The translations under genes and the position numbers were made by a program. 64,000 nt of DNA, from NCBI GenBank assembly GCA_002418865.1, contig DIEY01000037.1, forward strand, positions 118,858 through 182,857. The letters are read 5' to 3'. This document shows positions 11,301 through 17,244 of the stretch, one piece after another. Within the stretch, counting starts at the first letter, position 1. Each line of letters opens with the position of its first letter. Below the pieces are notes generated by a model that did not search any database, was not told the DNA's origin, and was given only the letters and a program-made list of their open reading frames with translations. The DNA comes from Bacteroidales bacterium UBA5762 (GTDB taxonomy: Bacteria > Bacteroidota > Bacteroidia > Bacteroidales > TTA-H9).

Positions 11301-11564
11301 CCAAAGAGTATCTATACCGACAGTATTTCCCCACGTTACTTGGATATGTGCTGAAGAATCATTATAAAGGTAGGTGATTGTACCACTAGCGTATTTTGTT
11401 CCCCATAAAAAATAAGAGCCATCCGTGCTATCTACTCTATAAAATTCTGTGCTTCCCGTACACACCGAGTCAGGCTGAATTGTCGAATTCTGAGCCTTAA
11501 CCCATGAAAAGGGTATCAACCCTACAAAGAGTAATATAAAAATTCGTAAAAACCTGCTTTTCAT
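1..11564 (-). CDS. Giant repeat-rich surface adhesin, C-terminal part beyond window
   Basis: One uninterrupted reading frame runs from the ATG at 11564 off the left edge, giving at least 3,854 residues. I translated it by eye and found the frame consistent at both ends and in the middle. Residues 1-25 form a signal peptide (MKSRF start, hydrophobic core, cleavage near VKA-Q). In order there follow about 16 Ig-like domains (residues about 110-1470), an SprB repeat, seven SBBP-type propeller repeats (about 1549-1972), a second SprB repeat, four type-A repeats with a YYARWEN motif, eight type-B repeats with an FSGxGI motif, and nine or more further type-A repeats. Each repeat carries conserved cysteines. 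The domain set is typical of secreted Bacteroidota adhesins exported by T9SS, but the C-terminal sorting domain is not in view. It is probably monocistronic. Adhesion is inferred from architecture; no enzyme motif was seen. Confidence 0.9.
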   Translation of the reverse strand, partial: MKSRFLRIFILLFVGLIPFSWVKAQNSTIQPDSVCTGSTEFYRVDSTDGSYFLWGTKYASGTITYLYNDSSAHIQVTWGNTVGIDTLWVIETNEYGCPGDTNKLGVVRFSNPEATIPISTLSVCEGTTLNLTVNVSGLSPYSFQWYQNGVILPTQTNQNLIINNVDATHAGSYTCVVSNSCGNTTSNACNVTILFNPVITLLSSPVSTCLGENITIHVSTTGSQPLSFQWYHGATPLVNNPPHITGATDSILTITGMTYSDTGYYHCIISNTCAMAITDSVLVNINIAPVITQQPDSLSICNNQNAQFTVSASGDSLYYQWQKNGVDIVGATNDTLSFTPATYLDTANYQCIVYNTCGTEISLIANLNMNIPPQIVNNPDSVSICDGQNTFFTVIATGDSLHYQWQKNGVNIAGATNSTLNFIPAHYSDTGNYVCVISNNCGTDTSANAHLNMNIPPAIVTQPHNLSKCLGQDATFSVIASGDSLNYQWLKNGNLIPGASQSTLILNNIQYSDTASYVCHIWNNCGEIYSNAGVLNINILPVITVQPNKTSSCLGDSETLYVVATGDSLKYQWRLNGIDISGAIQSSITINPVTLANTGDYTCWVYNNCGGVLSNVATLSVNLVPHIVVQPQKISSCPGYSATFSVTATGDSLEYQWMRNGVILPGETNDSLTINPVTYNDTASYTCLVSNTCGSELSTPAKLTINIPPVITVQPQNISTCIGSSITLNISATGDSLYYQWKFNGIDIPGAIQSSLTINPVQYSDTGYYSCDVYNTCGSVTSQQAHVTINIAPVIVQQPVKISTCPGENVSFNVIATGDSLYYQWKKNGFDIPGATQNTLIFNPVSYADTANYTCQIYNTCGNILSETVYLNINIAPVIQQQPQSLLSCVGDMDYFHIDVTGDSLNYQWRFEGSNIIGANSENYIINPVTLADIGVYDVIVWNNCGTVISDTAHLYANIDPAIIVNPEDISSCLGQTESFIVGIIAAGSALPNFQWYKDGLVLTGENDSVLTISNITLAKTGAYFCELSNNCDTVYTDIVYLTVNIAPQIVQQPNSISTCIGNTEQFIVVASGDSLYYQWFKDGNPLPGATDSILQFNPVQASHIGIYYCHIWNTCGSINSQPVSLYMNIPPAITLQPINQKACSGENVILQVAATGDYINYQWFKDGDPILGATSSTLQFNPIDYSARGQYQCRIQNNCGTVWSNTVWVWVNTAPIITQQPQGISTCEGENYTLSVTALGDSISYQWQLEGIDIPGATSNTYTIYNIQYSQTGNYTCYMSTRCGNTMTQQAKVTVNRVPVITQQPSNISSCEGDFVSINFGVTGDSLQYQWYKNGNPMVGATNASLEFPAINVDDRGIYRCHIFNNCGEAWTISVNVWVNILPGVVVQPNSQTRCENDSVSFRITPIGDSISLQWYHNNQPILGATDSIYQIPVVALADAGTYFCRVTSASCGFYDSDIVTLDVVQKFSIHALTTNISCNGASDGAIDLTLVNATQPVQYQWSNGATSEDLTGLAPGFYSVYIIDYNNCREKKTIEIDEPDPLAFVHDTTIFSNVLRQGGPGNDMIMAIKTDKLGNTYVTGKFQGTANFQTQTLTSFGLDDIFLAKYNAAGNLSWIRQAGGSLQDQGHDLALDSLGNIYLTGSFQVMAFFGSTQILANGNKDIFLAKYDNNGNLLWVKNFGGFFDDAGNSIVTTEGGYSWLAGSMQGIATFQDSTIISYGGDDAFLARFNPNGELQWVKHAGGTSEDFAYAVTIDIAEDAIITGRFQSTAQFGSTSLISSGNNDIFLAKYDPIGNLKWVRKAGGTGNDLSRAVKTDYSQNIYLGGSIEGNANFGTLNVTSQGLKDAFVAKYSKEGYPQWIRTIGGTGIDNSKDLDVDALGNTYIAGTFRNNITLGRKTLTSIGSSDIYVAKYNTSGYLVWSQQAGGIGADSAMAIALRYDKNLALGGSFSNEAAFGGFSLISQGGDDAFLTRLNQVAVPTPPEIENALCFNGNEGSINLTVGGGTLPYEFFWSTGATTEDLTNIPAGTYWVFINDANNCELDEQFIIESQYPFPNPPISASVNRDYFCTNDPGDIVLSADGGSGDVLNWYSDSCGGVPIGSGSPLTIPSPTVTTTYYARWENACGASLCASVEVHVIDLPLPPSSVSVNQNPICEGTEYITLTATGGLGEILKWYSDSCGGIEVGTGTPLTIPAPTSATTYYARWESICGSSECDSITIDVTPLPQPVTQITASTDTICVNNTNPITLTATGGSGDVLNWTINTCNGTVIGTGYSILIDPPSVTTTYYAYWENSCGTSACASITIYVIPNPVAPTQITVSNNFFCFGTVPNITLTAIGGDGEEVRWFTGYCGSTNIIGTGTSVTIPSPTETTVYYARWENACGVSACAFTTVTVYPEPVVFFTGLEPNYCINSSNALLTGNHAPDGYFSGPGVINNGDGTAWFSPSIAGTGGPYTITYTYTSPQGCSKSSSQTTIVRALPLVNFVGLSNSYCVNAAPALLTGNMAPQGTFSGPGITNLGNGTAMFDPAVAGVGGPYQIIYTYSDNWGCENSETKSVIVYALPVVDFSGLAPQYCVNANPATLTGNQAPDGFFSGIGITNIGLGQAIFDPAAAGVGGPYTITYTYTDPYGCSNTKSKTVTVNALPTASFTGLNVDYCLNDPQDTLIGSMLPFGTFTGPGITDNNNGTAFFKPSVAGAGGPYTITYSYTDPNGCSASQSQTTIVYPLPQVSFTGLNPMYCVNANPVLLTGNHAPFGEFSGPGITDHFNGTATFDPSAAGVGTHQITYTYTNTNGCINSQTKTVVINALPNISFTGLEEIYCINDPFDILTGSQAPFGTFTGPGILDLGNGKARFYPDQAGIGGPYPITYTYIDNNACSGTYTDSTSVIDIPQLSVSGLEPSYCIDATPDTIVGNFEPMGSFSGPGIIDLNIGKAIFDPSLAGVGGPYTITYSYTDPNGCFNEISIEVTVHPLPEVTFNTLESGYCINANPVILVGNHKPYGAFSGTGVTDYGNGTGLFTPSTAGVGGPYDITYEYTDPNGCYASQTQSTYVYPLPTTPDSLHASANNFCTGTVPNITLSVIGGSGDIVRWFSAACGGTEIGTGTSIVIPSPADTTLYFARWENQCGVSECDSIQINIIHYPVEPDLVFASENNFCSTSIDSLTLTAVGGLGQVFHWYADSCGLNLIGSGSPLTIAAPLATTTYFGRWETACGPSNCKEVTVTVDPLPVIMDSITANHNNFCQGAYTNLTLTAWGGQGDYLEWYADACGSTPLGSGSPLVIPAPDSTTTYFARWMNGCDTTECQSVIVNVMPAAIAPDSISVDQNNYCAGTVGFITLSAFGGFGDTLQWFEGECGENYIGSGNSLLINAPTETTTFYARYANNCGPSECTSLTVNVIPQPLMTDSLTVDTNFFCQAYNGIIILNGFGGIGDTLRWYAGSCGSNYVGKGTELRISAPDTTTWYFARWTNACGESECDSIKVVVDEPLPLDSVWVDKPIVCFDDPGKIHLYASGGYGDNIYWFANHCGTTPIGSGTSLQINSPTVTTTYFARWENHCGESVCDSVQVLVIPKATPPALITVDTNYFCPNTVAQITLKAFGGYGDTLSGFGDTLRWFIDKCNGVEIGTGDSLTIPAPMKTTTYYARWENHCSESECLAFTVVVDVPMPVTYIWADTNNYCQGQVEDITLMAYGGYGEFLRWYKWENGAYQLLVTGQPYNFLAPDTTTTYYVRWENHCGVSAWDSIIIKVNTPVVPPLLTVDTNGFCSDYGAPIYLGGIGGNGDTLRWFTSSCGGNEIGIGNPLSIPAPTQTTTYYARYENICGITECNSITVDVVPAPIIFAGGLDSVCERGAYKIMNA
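2395..4385 (-). repeat. Eight tandem type-B adhesin repeats
   Basis: Eight units of about 83 residues follow the pattern FxGLxxxYCxN, then LTGNxAPxGxFSGPGI, then GTAxFxPxxAGxGGPYxITYTYTDxxGC, and end in ALPxV. The family is widespread in large Bacteroidota secreted proteins but I do not have a firm functional name for it. The block sits between two groups of type-A repeats. Confidence 0.8.
4386..5405 (-). repeat. Four type-A adhesin repeats, first block
   Basis: Four units of about 80 residues follow the pattern NxFC, then ITLTAxGGxGDxLxWY, then CGGxxIGxGxxLxIPxPxxTTTYYARWENxCGxSxC. They are Ig-like repeats found in many large Bacteroidota surface proteins. The family resumes after the type-B block. 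Confidence 0.75.
5650..6925 (-). repeat. Seven SBBP-type beta-propeller repeats
   Basis: Seven units of about 60 residues show the pattern GGxxxDxAxxxxxDxxGNxYxxGxF, then ATFG-like, then DxFLAKYxxxGxLxW. Seven copies match one complete seven-bladed propeller of the SBBP family. The block is inserted between two SprB repeats (at about 6930-7165 and 5405-5640), each with SNG/STGATxEDL followed by YxVxIxDxNNC. Confidence 0.8.
7165..11235 (-). repeat. About 16 tandem Ig-like domains in the giant adhesin
   Basis: Units of about 86 residues (about 259 bp) repeat with the pattern QPxxxxxCxG, then GDSLxYQW, then an NGxxIxGAT turn, then DTxxYxCxVxNxCG. I counted 16 copies. Two cysteines per unit fit an intradomain disulfide. 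The copies are divergent at the DNA level, so this is an old protein repeat and not a young tandem duplication. It is a protein-domain repeat, not an independent element. Confidence 0.85.
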
Positions 11565-11662
11565 GTAATTGTAATGAATTTGATAAATATCTTGAATTTA
11601 ATTAAGTGTTCTGAAATGTGGTATATGGGTTAAAAGTATAATAGGCTTGAAAATATTGACAA

Positions 11663-11670
11663 CAAATTTA
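11663..11670 (-). promoter_or_regulatory. Candidate -7 box for the giant adhesin gene
   Basis: On the minus strand this reads TAAATTTG, matching the Bacteroidota TAnnTTTG box, about 100 bases upstream of the ATG at 11564. No clear TTG-type -33 element was seen at the right spacing, so support is moderate. Confidence 0.35.
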
Positions 11671-11746
11671 TATATATTTAGTAAAGATTCTATCATCTGT
11701 TTTCACTTTTTGTAATTGGGTTGTAGAAAATTTAATATAATTTGAT

Positions 11747-13543
11747 TTAATCGTGATAAATCGTTCTATAAGGAGGCAAAGGATTTATTGTAAGTTGTAA
11801 TGAATCAGATAATTGACAATTATTTTCGTCAATAACTTGAACCCAGATCAAACCACCGGTACTCGTTGTGATAGTTTGGCTTGTACTTCCATTGTACCAT
11901 AAATAAGAACGATAAATTGCACCTGCATCGAAGGTAATTTGCTGCCCTTGGCAAATAGAAGTATCATTCCCAATATTCACTGGAGTTACGGGATAATAAG
12001 TTAGTTCAATTGTATCGCTTAAAGTACATAATTCGTCGGTAACAGTTACATAATATTCTCCGGGTTCATTTACAATGATGGTTTGTGTGGAATCACCCGT
12101 ATTCCACAAATAGCTCGTCATTCCTTCTCCGGCATCGAGTGTAACCGTTGTGCCAGGGCAAAAGCTAATGTCGGGTCCTAAATATAGACTGCTATAATCA
12201 CTGAAAAAACCGTACTCTGAACTTCCTCCAAGTTTGTTGAGGATACCTAAATGAAAAGGTCCTAACGTATTTTCTATAATATTAGAACCTGTAGGTAAAA
12301 GAGAAGTACTATTCAATACTTTACGAGCATAAACCCAAATGTCACCTGTACCTGGAACGGCTGAAAAATCACTGGCTGTAATGATCCCATTATTCCCATT
12401 TACTAAGAAGCCCGATTTGAATTCATTTTTAGTAAGAATCATTAATGCAAAATCTAAATTACTTGTACGATTGAAACCGACTTGTTGCGAACCTGTACAA
12501 GTGATCTGTGGAATAACCGCACTTCCCAACTCATCATAATGACCCGATATGTGGTAAACATAAACCGGTTTATCGGTTAAAATATAATAAGCATCGAGAT
12601 CCATAACTTGAAAATATGTTTCTCCAGCATTGATGGTTGCTGAAGGAGTAGATGAACCATTGATAAAGATTTGAGTATTCGGCTGTGTAGCCAATATATA
12701 AAATTTTTCGAAATTTTGGGAGCCACTATAAGCAAATCCTTTTACAACGATGTATTCTATCCCAAGCAAATTAATGGGTTGAATCTGGTCTCCAACAAGG
12801 TCGTACCCACCTGTTGTGATCAAAGGTCTGAGACTATCATCCATTACCGTAACAGCTATAGGTTTATTTGCTACGATGTATGAACCTGCAAGAGTATTGT
12901 TTATTCCTGTGCCCAAACATCGGACTGAATAGGTTTGACCCCGCTGGAGAGTTATCGTCCAAGAAGAATTTTTGCTATGGCCAACTACATCATCGGTAAC
13001 CGTGATGGTAATCATTGTATTGTTTTCTGTGGCAATAATCTCAAATGTCTCGTTTCCATGTTGATTAGGGTAATGAAATTGCGATGGAATGAAGAATTCC
13101 AGTCCTAAACCATTTTTCCCTTTCAGAGGGAATATATCGGGGTTCACATCACTGGCCACCTCATAATAAGCAGTAACCTTTTGAGAAGAAATTAATTTTA
13201 GGCCATAATTCAATATTGTATTAGCTGGCTGGTTTTCGATGATGTTTTTAAAAGGAGTAAGATTAATGCTTTGAGTGGTATTGGCTGGAATATTTAAGTT
13301 AATAGGAGAAAAAGAAGAGTTTGCTGGTTCTGATAAATTGATGTTTGCTGCTTCATCTATAGTTGAGACTCTGATAAAAATGGGCGCATCACCATGTTCG
13401 GCAGCTACATCAGGAGCAGTGAACCAGAAAACGGTATCTTGCTGTGCATAAGCCTTCATCGTTAATAGTTCAAAAATTGATATACAGAAGGTTATTACTA
13501 AATATGAAGCAATTTTTCTTTTTACTTCGTACAATTTGTTCAT
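11747..13543 (-). CDS. Secreted IgGFc-binding-like protein with shared C-terminal tail
   Basis: About 598 residues from the ATG at 13543. The frame opens nine codons earlier with TTG, but the inner ATG gives a cleaner signal peptide ending KAYA-Q. The body (TVFWFTAPD start, then VPANTT, NYGLKLISS, KPIAVTVMDDS and FYILATQP) matches the IgGFc-binding N-terminal domain family found in Bacteroidota surface proteins. Two short cysteine-containing beta-domains follow (LGPDxxFCPGTxVTLDAG and NDTSICQGQ). The protein stops at PLPPYRTIYHD, the tail shared with the next five genes, with no T9SS type A domain. It is paralogous to the frameshifted gene at 20994-22804. A role in binding host or matrix glycoprotein is family-level inference only. 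Confidence 0.8.
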   Translation of the reverse strand: MNKLYEVKRKIASYLVITFCISIFELLTMKAYAQQDTVFWFTAPDVAAEHGDAPIFIRVSTIDEAANINLSEPANSSFSPINLNIPANTTQSINLTPFKNIIENQPANTILNYGLKLISSQKVTAYYEVASDVNPDIFPLKGKNGLGLEFFIPSQFHYPNQHGNETFEIIATENNTMITITVTDDVVGHSKNSSWTITLQRGQTYSVRCLGTGINNTLAGSYIVANKPIAVTVMDDSLRPLITTGGYDLVGDQIQPINLLGIEYIVVKGFAYSGSQNFEKFYILATQPNTQIFINGSSTPSATINAGETYFQVMDLDAYYILTDKPVYVYHISGHYDELGSAVIPQITCTGSQQVGFNRTSNLDFALMILTKNEFKSGFLVNGNNGIITASDFSAVPGTGDIWVYARKVLNSTSLLPTGSNIIENTLGPFHLGILNKLGGSSEYGFFSDYSSLYLGPDISFCPGTTVTLDAGEGMTSYLWNTGDSTQTIIVNEPGEYYVTVTDELCTLSDTIELTYYPVTPVNIGNDTSICQGQQITFDAGAIYRSYLWYNGSTSQTITTSTGGLIWVQVIDENNCQLSDSLQLTINPLPPYRTIYHD

Positions 13544-13679
13544 CCTCAAAAAGACAATTACTGTATTCAAATGGTTGTGCTAAATTCTAAAAAATCTTGT
13601 AAAACAATGTGAACCTTTTTTAAAGAACTAAAATTTATTCAATACTATGGAAAAGAAATGATTCAATTAATTGAACTAA

Positions 13680-13687
13680 CAAATCTA
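13680..13687 (-). promoter_or_regulatory. Candidate -7 box upstream of the IgGFc-like gene
   Basis: The minus strand reads TAGATTTG (TAnnTTTG), about 137 bases upstream of the ATG at 13543. No convincing -33 element. The rest of the 13544-13763 gap shows nothing else. Confidence 0.3.
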
Positions 13688-13763
13688 ATTACTTGGTTTT
13701 TAATTAAGTTTTCAGCTTATTGTAAAAAGATAAGATACAATGCATAATTACGATTAAGAATAG

Positions 13764-15380
13764 TTATTGATGACGAATCAATTTTGGGGGAGGTAAGGGG
13801 TGAACAATAATTTCTATGCTATCGGAAGATTTGCAATTATTAGAGGCCGTTACGGTAACAGAATATATACCTCCTTGACTTACAGTAATATATCTGTTTG
13901 TACTGCCAGTATTCCAAAGATAATTCTTCATACCTGCACCGGCATCTAAAACGATCGAATTCCCTGCACAAAAGGCCGTATCATTGCCTAAATTTACTTC
14001 AGGTAATGGCAGAACTCTCAAAAAAACTGTAGTATCCCAGGTACATCCAAAGTTATCGGCTATATATACAGTATAGGGGAAAAAACCGGTATCGGAAGGC
14101 GAGATGAGGTAACCTGCTAAAATGGTGTCTATTATAAAAGGTCCCTCTACCCATGTGCTATCGATTTCGGCAGTATACCCCCAAGCTTGAGGTAATAGTT
14201 CGGGGGAAAGGTTCAAAGTCCATTCGAAAATATAGCCATTGTCGATAGCCCATTTGTCGCAGATTTCAATCGTCCATTTCCCGTTGAGAGGGCATCCTAC
14301 GAGATTTGAGAATGGTTCGTCCGCTAAGTAATAGTTAATATTATTTGTCCGGTCAGTAGAGTCTAACCTTGGTTTGCCTGCATTGGCATTGATGGTACCA
14401 ATATTTGGATAAATTTCGCTCCAGCAGTAACTCCATGGAGTTCCCGCTGGGTTATTAACCGGATTACATCCTTCATCGGGATAACCCGGGATTCCCATAT
14501 CAGCACCTCCCCAATGAATATATTCTTTTAAGGTATCACTTTGTCCATTGGGACAAACGATCCGAAAATTCAAGTCACCTACGTATGAATGTTCCATGAA
14601 TACACAAATGGATAGAATATCATTGGCGTTTGTTATGGTTTGATTAGGTAAAAAGGAGGTAAAAAATACATCCGTATTATAGCAAGGATTAGTAGGATCG
14701 CAGTTGGGTCCATCAGGGATAAACATTAAGCTATCGAATTTTTGGCTCGTAATTTGGCTATAGCTGTATGAAGAATAAGTGGTAAACGTGGAGGCCTGAA
14801 GGGTAACCGTATCGTATAAACAAATTTTTGGCATCGGATTTACCTTATTAATTGGATTGGAAGTTACTGTAATTCTTCCTACCAAGGGCAAACTAATGCA
14901 ATTATTTGTGTCAGTGATATAAACACTCATTTCGAATCCCTTGGCTGTATCGTACGTGTGCCATATACTGGGAGTGTCGGTTATAAGCTTAGTTCCATCC
15001 CCAAAATTCCATGTAAAGGTGGCAAGGCTATCACTTTGATGATAAAGACTATCGTTTTCGGGATAAATTCCCTTTATTTTGAAGAATACACTGTCACCCA
15101 GACATACCCTGAAATAAAAGAAAAACCCAGTATCTTGAGGAACAGGGATACACTCTAATGTATCGAACACTGCTATGATTTGCTGGCAGCCCGTTTTTAT
15201 TTCGTCTGTTAAAATGTTGTTGCTTTCTGCTGCTGTTTTAAGATTTTTATCTTCTATAACTGGAACTGGCCTATTTTTTTTCTGTAAAATTTGACCAAAA
15301 CCTTCAGTTGAGCAAAAACAAATTAGTATGTTTAAAGCGATAAAGGACAGTTTTAAGTTTTTTGGAAAGAAGGGAGTCAT
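13764..15380 (-). CDS. Secreted PKD- and P-domain-like protein with shared C-terminal tail
   Basis: About 538 residues. I chose the ATG at 15380 (MTPFFPKNL) over the upstream in-frame start at 15437 because it begins directly at a signal peptide (cleavage near EGFGQ) and a promoter-like box lies at 15435-15442. Roughly residues 80-180 hold a PKD-like domain (ATFTWNFGDGT). Residues about 200-410 resemble the P-domain of proprotein convertases: ICVFMEHSYVGDL, LNGKWTIEICD and EWTLNL are typical. No protease catalytic motifs are present. The C-terminus has one cysteine-rich beta-domain (NDTAFCAGN, YLWNTGST) and ends HPLPPPKLIRHQ, the tail shared by this cluster. It is probably a secreted binding protein; function is not known. 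Confidence 0.75.
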   Translation of the reverse strand: MTPFFPKNLKLSFIALNILICFCSTEGFGQILQKKNRPVPVIEDKNLKTAAESNNILTDEIKTGCQQIIAVFDTLECIPVPQDTGFFFYFRVCLGDSVFFKIKGIYPENDSLYHQSDSLATFTWNFGDGTKLITDTPSIWHTYDTAKGFEMSVYITDTNNCISLPLVGRITVTSNPINKVNPMPKICLYDTVTLQASTFTTYSSYSYSQITSQKFDSLMFIPDGPNCDPTNPCYNTDVFFTSFLPNQTITNANDILSICVFMEHSYVGDLNFRIVCPNGQSDTLKEYIHWGGADMGIPGYPDEGCNPVNNPAGTPWSYCWSEIYPNIGTINANAGKPRLDSTDRTNNINYYLADEPFSNLVGCPLNGKWTIEICDKWAIDNGYIFEWTLNLSPELLPQAWGYTAEIDSTWVEGPFIIDTILAGYLISPSDTGFFPYTVYIADNFGCTWDTTVFLRVLPLPEVNLGNDTAFCAGNSIVLDAGAGMKNYLWNTGSTNRYITVSQGGIYSVTVTASNNCKSSDSIEIIVHPLPPPKLIRHQ

Positions 15381-15434
15381 GTGCAGCAAAATTGGAGTTA
15401 TAAACTTGTTAAGTTCTTCGTAAATGTTACATTC

Positions 15435-15442
15435 CAAAATTA
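15435..15442 (-). promoter_or_regulatory. Candidate -7 box supporting the start at 15380
   Basis: The minus strand reads TAATTTTG (TAnnTTTG). Transcription would begin near 15428, downstream of the alternative start at 15437, which favours translation from 15380. The gap 15381-15697 (about 317 bases) is otherwise AT-rich with no further gene or structure seen. Confidence 0.4.
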
Positions 15443-15697
15443 CGAGTAAAAATTGAATGGATATTTCTATGACATCAGCACTGAGTTGAATTTATTGTAT
15501 TGATTTCTTCAACAATATTTATGGCGAATGTTGATTTAAAACGAATGGAGATTGATTTTAAAGTTTGTTTCTAATTCAAGTGATTGAGGCACAACAAGCT
15601 TTAATGCTTAGCAATTGTTTATTACATTTGGGAAGGGAAGAAAATAGATATTGCATTAGTAACCAGGTGATTATTGCAATATTGATTGATAAAAGAC

Positions 15698-17023
15698 TTA
15701 GTTATGCTTAATCTGAAGGGGAGACGGAAGAGGATGTTCTACTACTTGGATAGAATCTGAGTTGGAGCAATTGTTCCAATCGGTCACTGTTACTTGATAC
15801 AATCCACCTTGAGTAACATTAATGAATTGTGAAGTAGCGCCTGTATTCCATAGATAGGATTTAAAACCCGAACCTGCATCGATTGAAATAGAATAGGTAG
15901 AACAAAAACCAGTATCTGCACCTAAATCAATTGTAGGGAGAGGATGGAACAATACACTTGCTGAACCACTAACATTTCCGGAGCAAAAATTATTAGAGAC
16001 AGAAACCATGGTATAAATTCCTGAGGAAAAGGCTTGCAGAATGTATGGGGAAGGGCCATAATAATCCGTAATGGCTGGTTGAGTTATATTATCGATAGCA
16101 TAAGCAAAAGTAAAGGGGGGTTCACCTATTAATTCTATAAGTAAGGGAATTGAGTCGCCTTGACAGGCTTGGCCACCACCTTTGAGTTTTGCTATAGGGC
16201 ATAGGGCTTCAGGGGCATTGTATGTTGTTGTGTTGCTGCAAGTAGTATTATCTGAAAAACTAACATTCAAAGTATGGATAGTCCCATCACAAGGAATGTT
16301 ATTTAAGGTGTAAGCTTGAGGAGAAACAAAAGGAGCAGAGAAAATTTGATTCATTCCACTATTATCGGAAATTGTTAAAGTTCCAGTAGAGGGCGGGTTA
16401 GTAAAAATTATCTGCCCGCTAACACTAAATGTGTTGGAAGAAGGATTACATTCAGACGGAACAGCACTAATAGCAACTATGGAACAATCGAACACAATTT
16501 CGCAATTGAGCATACCATTGCCACCAGTTTGTTGAAAGGTTACTTCTGTGGGTTGATTAGAGTAATTTGTCAAAAGCAGAATATAAAATTCACCAGTAAT
16601 TCCATCTGTAATATCTGCATATTCAGGGTTAGTTAATGGCGCATAGCTACAATCTTCAACTTTATCTTGGGTTAAACCTGCCACACATGGAGTGGTTGGA
16701 TGTTCAAAAGGTCCCCAAAGACAGAAATCTATATCTCGAGGAGGGTTGCTGTCTATTTTTATAGTAACATTCCCATTGTTTTGCATTTGCATATAAAACC
16801 AAGCTGGATTTGGTTGAGTAGCTAAACAGTCATAAGATGCACCAGGCTGTGCCGTGTCTGCATTTACACCTGCTGCATAAGTAATAATATCAGTACTGCA
16901 AAAGACCAGTGAATTTTCGCACAAATTATTCTGAGCTTGTAGCCTATATGTCCAAAAAATTATAGGAAAAAATAAAAATGCGAAAGAGTAGATTTTTTTA
17001 AAGTTAAAAAAAAGATTTAACAT
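15698..17023 (-). CDS. Secreted protein with shared C-terminal tail
   Basis: 441 residues with an N-terminal signal peptide (hydrophobic stretch to residue about 30, cleavage near LQAQ). Residues about 35-175 form a cysteine-containing beta-rich domain (CENSLVFC, AWFYMQM, DIDFCLWGPF, YILLLTNYSNQPTEVTF) that recurs in large Bacteroidota secreted proteins and that I cannot assign a function. A middle segment (about 180-350) looks like Ig/SprB-type repeats. The last ~75 residues are the cluster's common cysteine beta-domain (ADTGFCSTY, YLWNTGAT, YQVTVTDWNNC), ending HPLPSPLQIKHN. No T9SS type A domain is present. Its position inside the run of tail-sharing genes suggests co-function with them. 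Confidence 0.75.
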   Translation of the reverse strand: MLNLFFNFKKIYSFAFLFFPIIFWTYRLQAQNNLCENSLVFCSTDIITYAAGVNADTAQPGASYDCLATQPNPAWFYMQMQNNGNVTIKIDSNPPRDIDFCLWGPFEHPTTPCVAGLTQDKVEDCSYAPLTNPEYADITDGITGEFYILLLTNYSNQPTEVTFQQTGGNGMLNCEIVFDCSIVAISAVPSECNPSSNTFSVSGQIIFTNPPSTGTLTISDNSGMNQIFSAPFVSPQAYTLNNIPCDGTIHTLNVSFSDNTTCSNTTTYNAPEALCPIAKLKGGGQACQGDSIPLLIELIGEPPFTFAYAIDNITQPAITDYYGPSPYILQAFSSGIYTMVSVSNNFCSGNVSGSASVLFHPLPTIDLGADTGFCSTYSISIDAGSGFKSYLWNTGATSQFINVTQGGLYQVTVTDWNNCSNSDSIQVVEHPLPSPLQIKHN

Positions 17024-17057
17024 TCGATAGTGGTTAAAAGTTAGGCATCGACAGTGG

Positions 17058-17065
17058 CAAAGCTA
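17058..17065 (-). promoter_or_regulatory. Candidate -7 box for the 441-residue protein
   Basis: The minus strand reads TAGCTTTG (TAnnTTTG), about 35 bases upstream of the ATG at 17023. Its position is good for a short leader; no clear -33 element. Confidence 0.4.
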
Positions 17066-17244
17066 TAAAATATTTTCTCTTTAGCCATTTCGTTAAGAAA
17101 GACAATAAGTGCTTAGGTTAATGCTACATCGTTGTATTTGATACGAAGGACTAAATATTAGATATGGCTTCGTTATTTACTGAATGATGGGTACAAAATG
17201 AGCAGGGGGATAATATTTTTCACTAAAAAAGATCATTGATATGG

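Noticed and set aside
372..11367. Many plus-strand open frames of 60-130 codons within the left 11.5 kb, and one on the minus strand in another frame
   Set aside because: They lie inside the giant minus-strand gene, recur at the repeat period, and have no signal, start context or recognisable motif.
1..11564. Regularly spaced repeats that could suggest a CRISPR array or tandem DNA repeats
   Set aside because: The period is about 230-260 bases, the copies are divergent, and one reading frame runs through all of them, so they are protein domains.
13544..13570. TTG start at 13570 for the IgGFc-like gene
   Set aside because: The inner ATG at 13543 gives a normal signal peptide; the nine extra residues do not.
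15381..15437. Longer start for the P-domain protein at 15437
   Set aside because: A promoter-like box overlaps it and the extra residues disturb the signal peptide.
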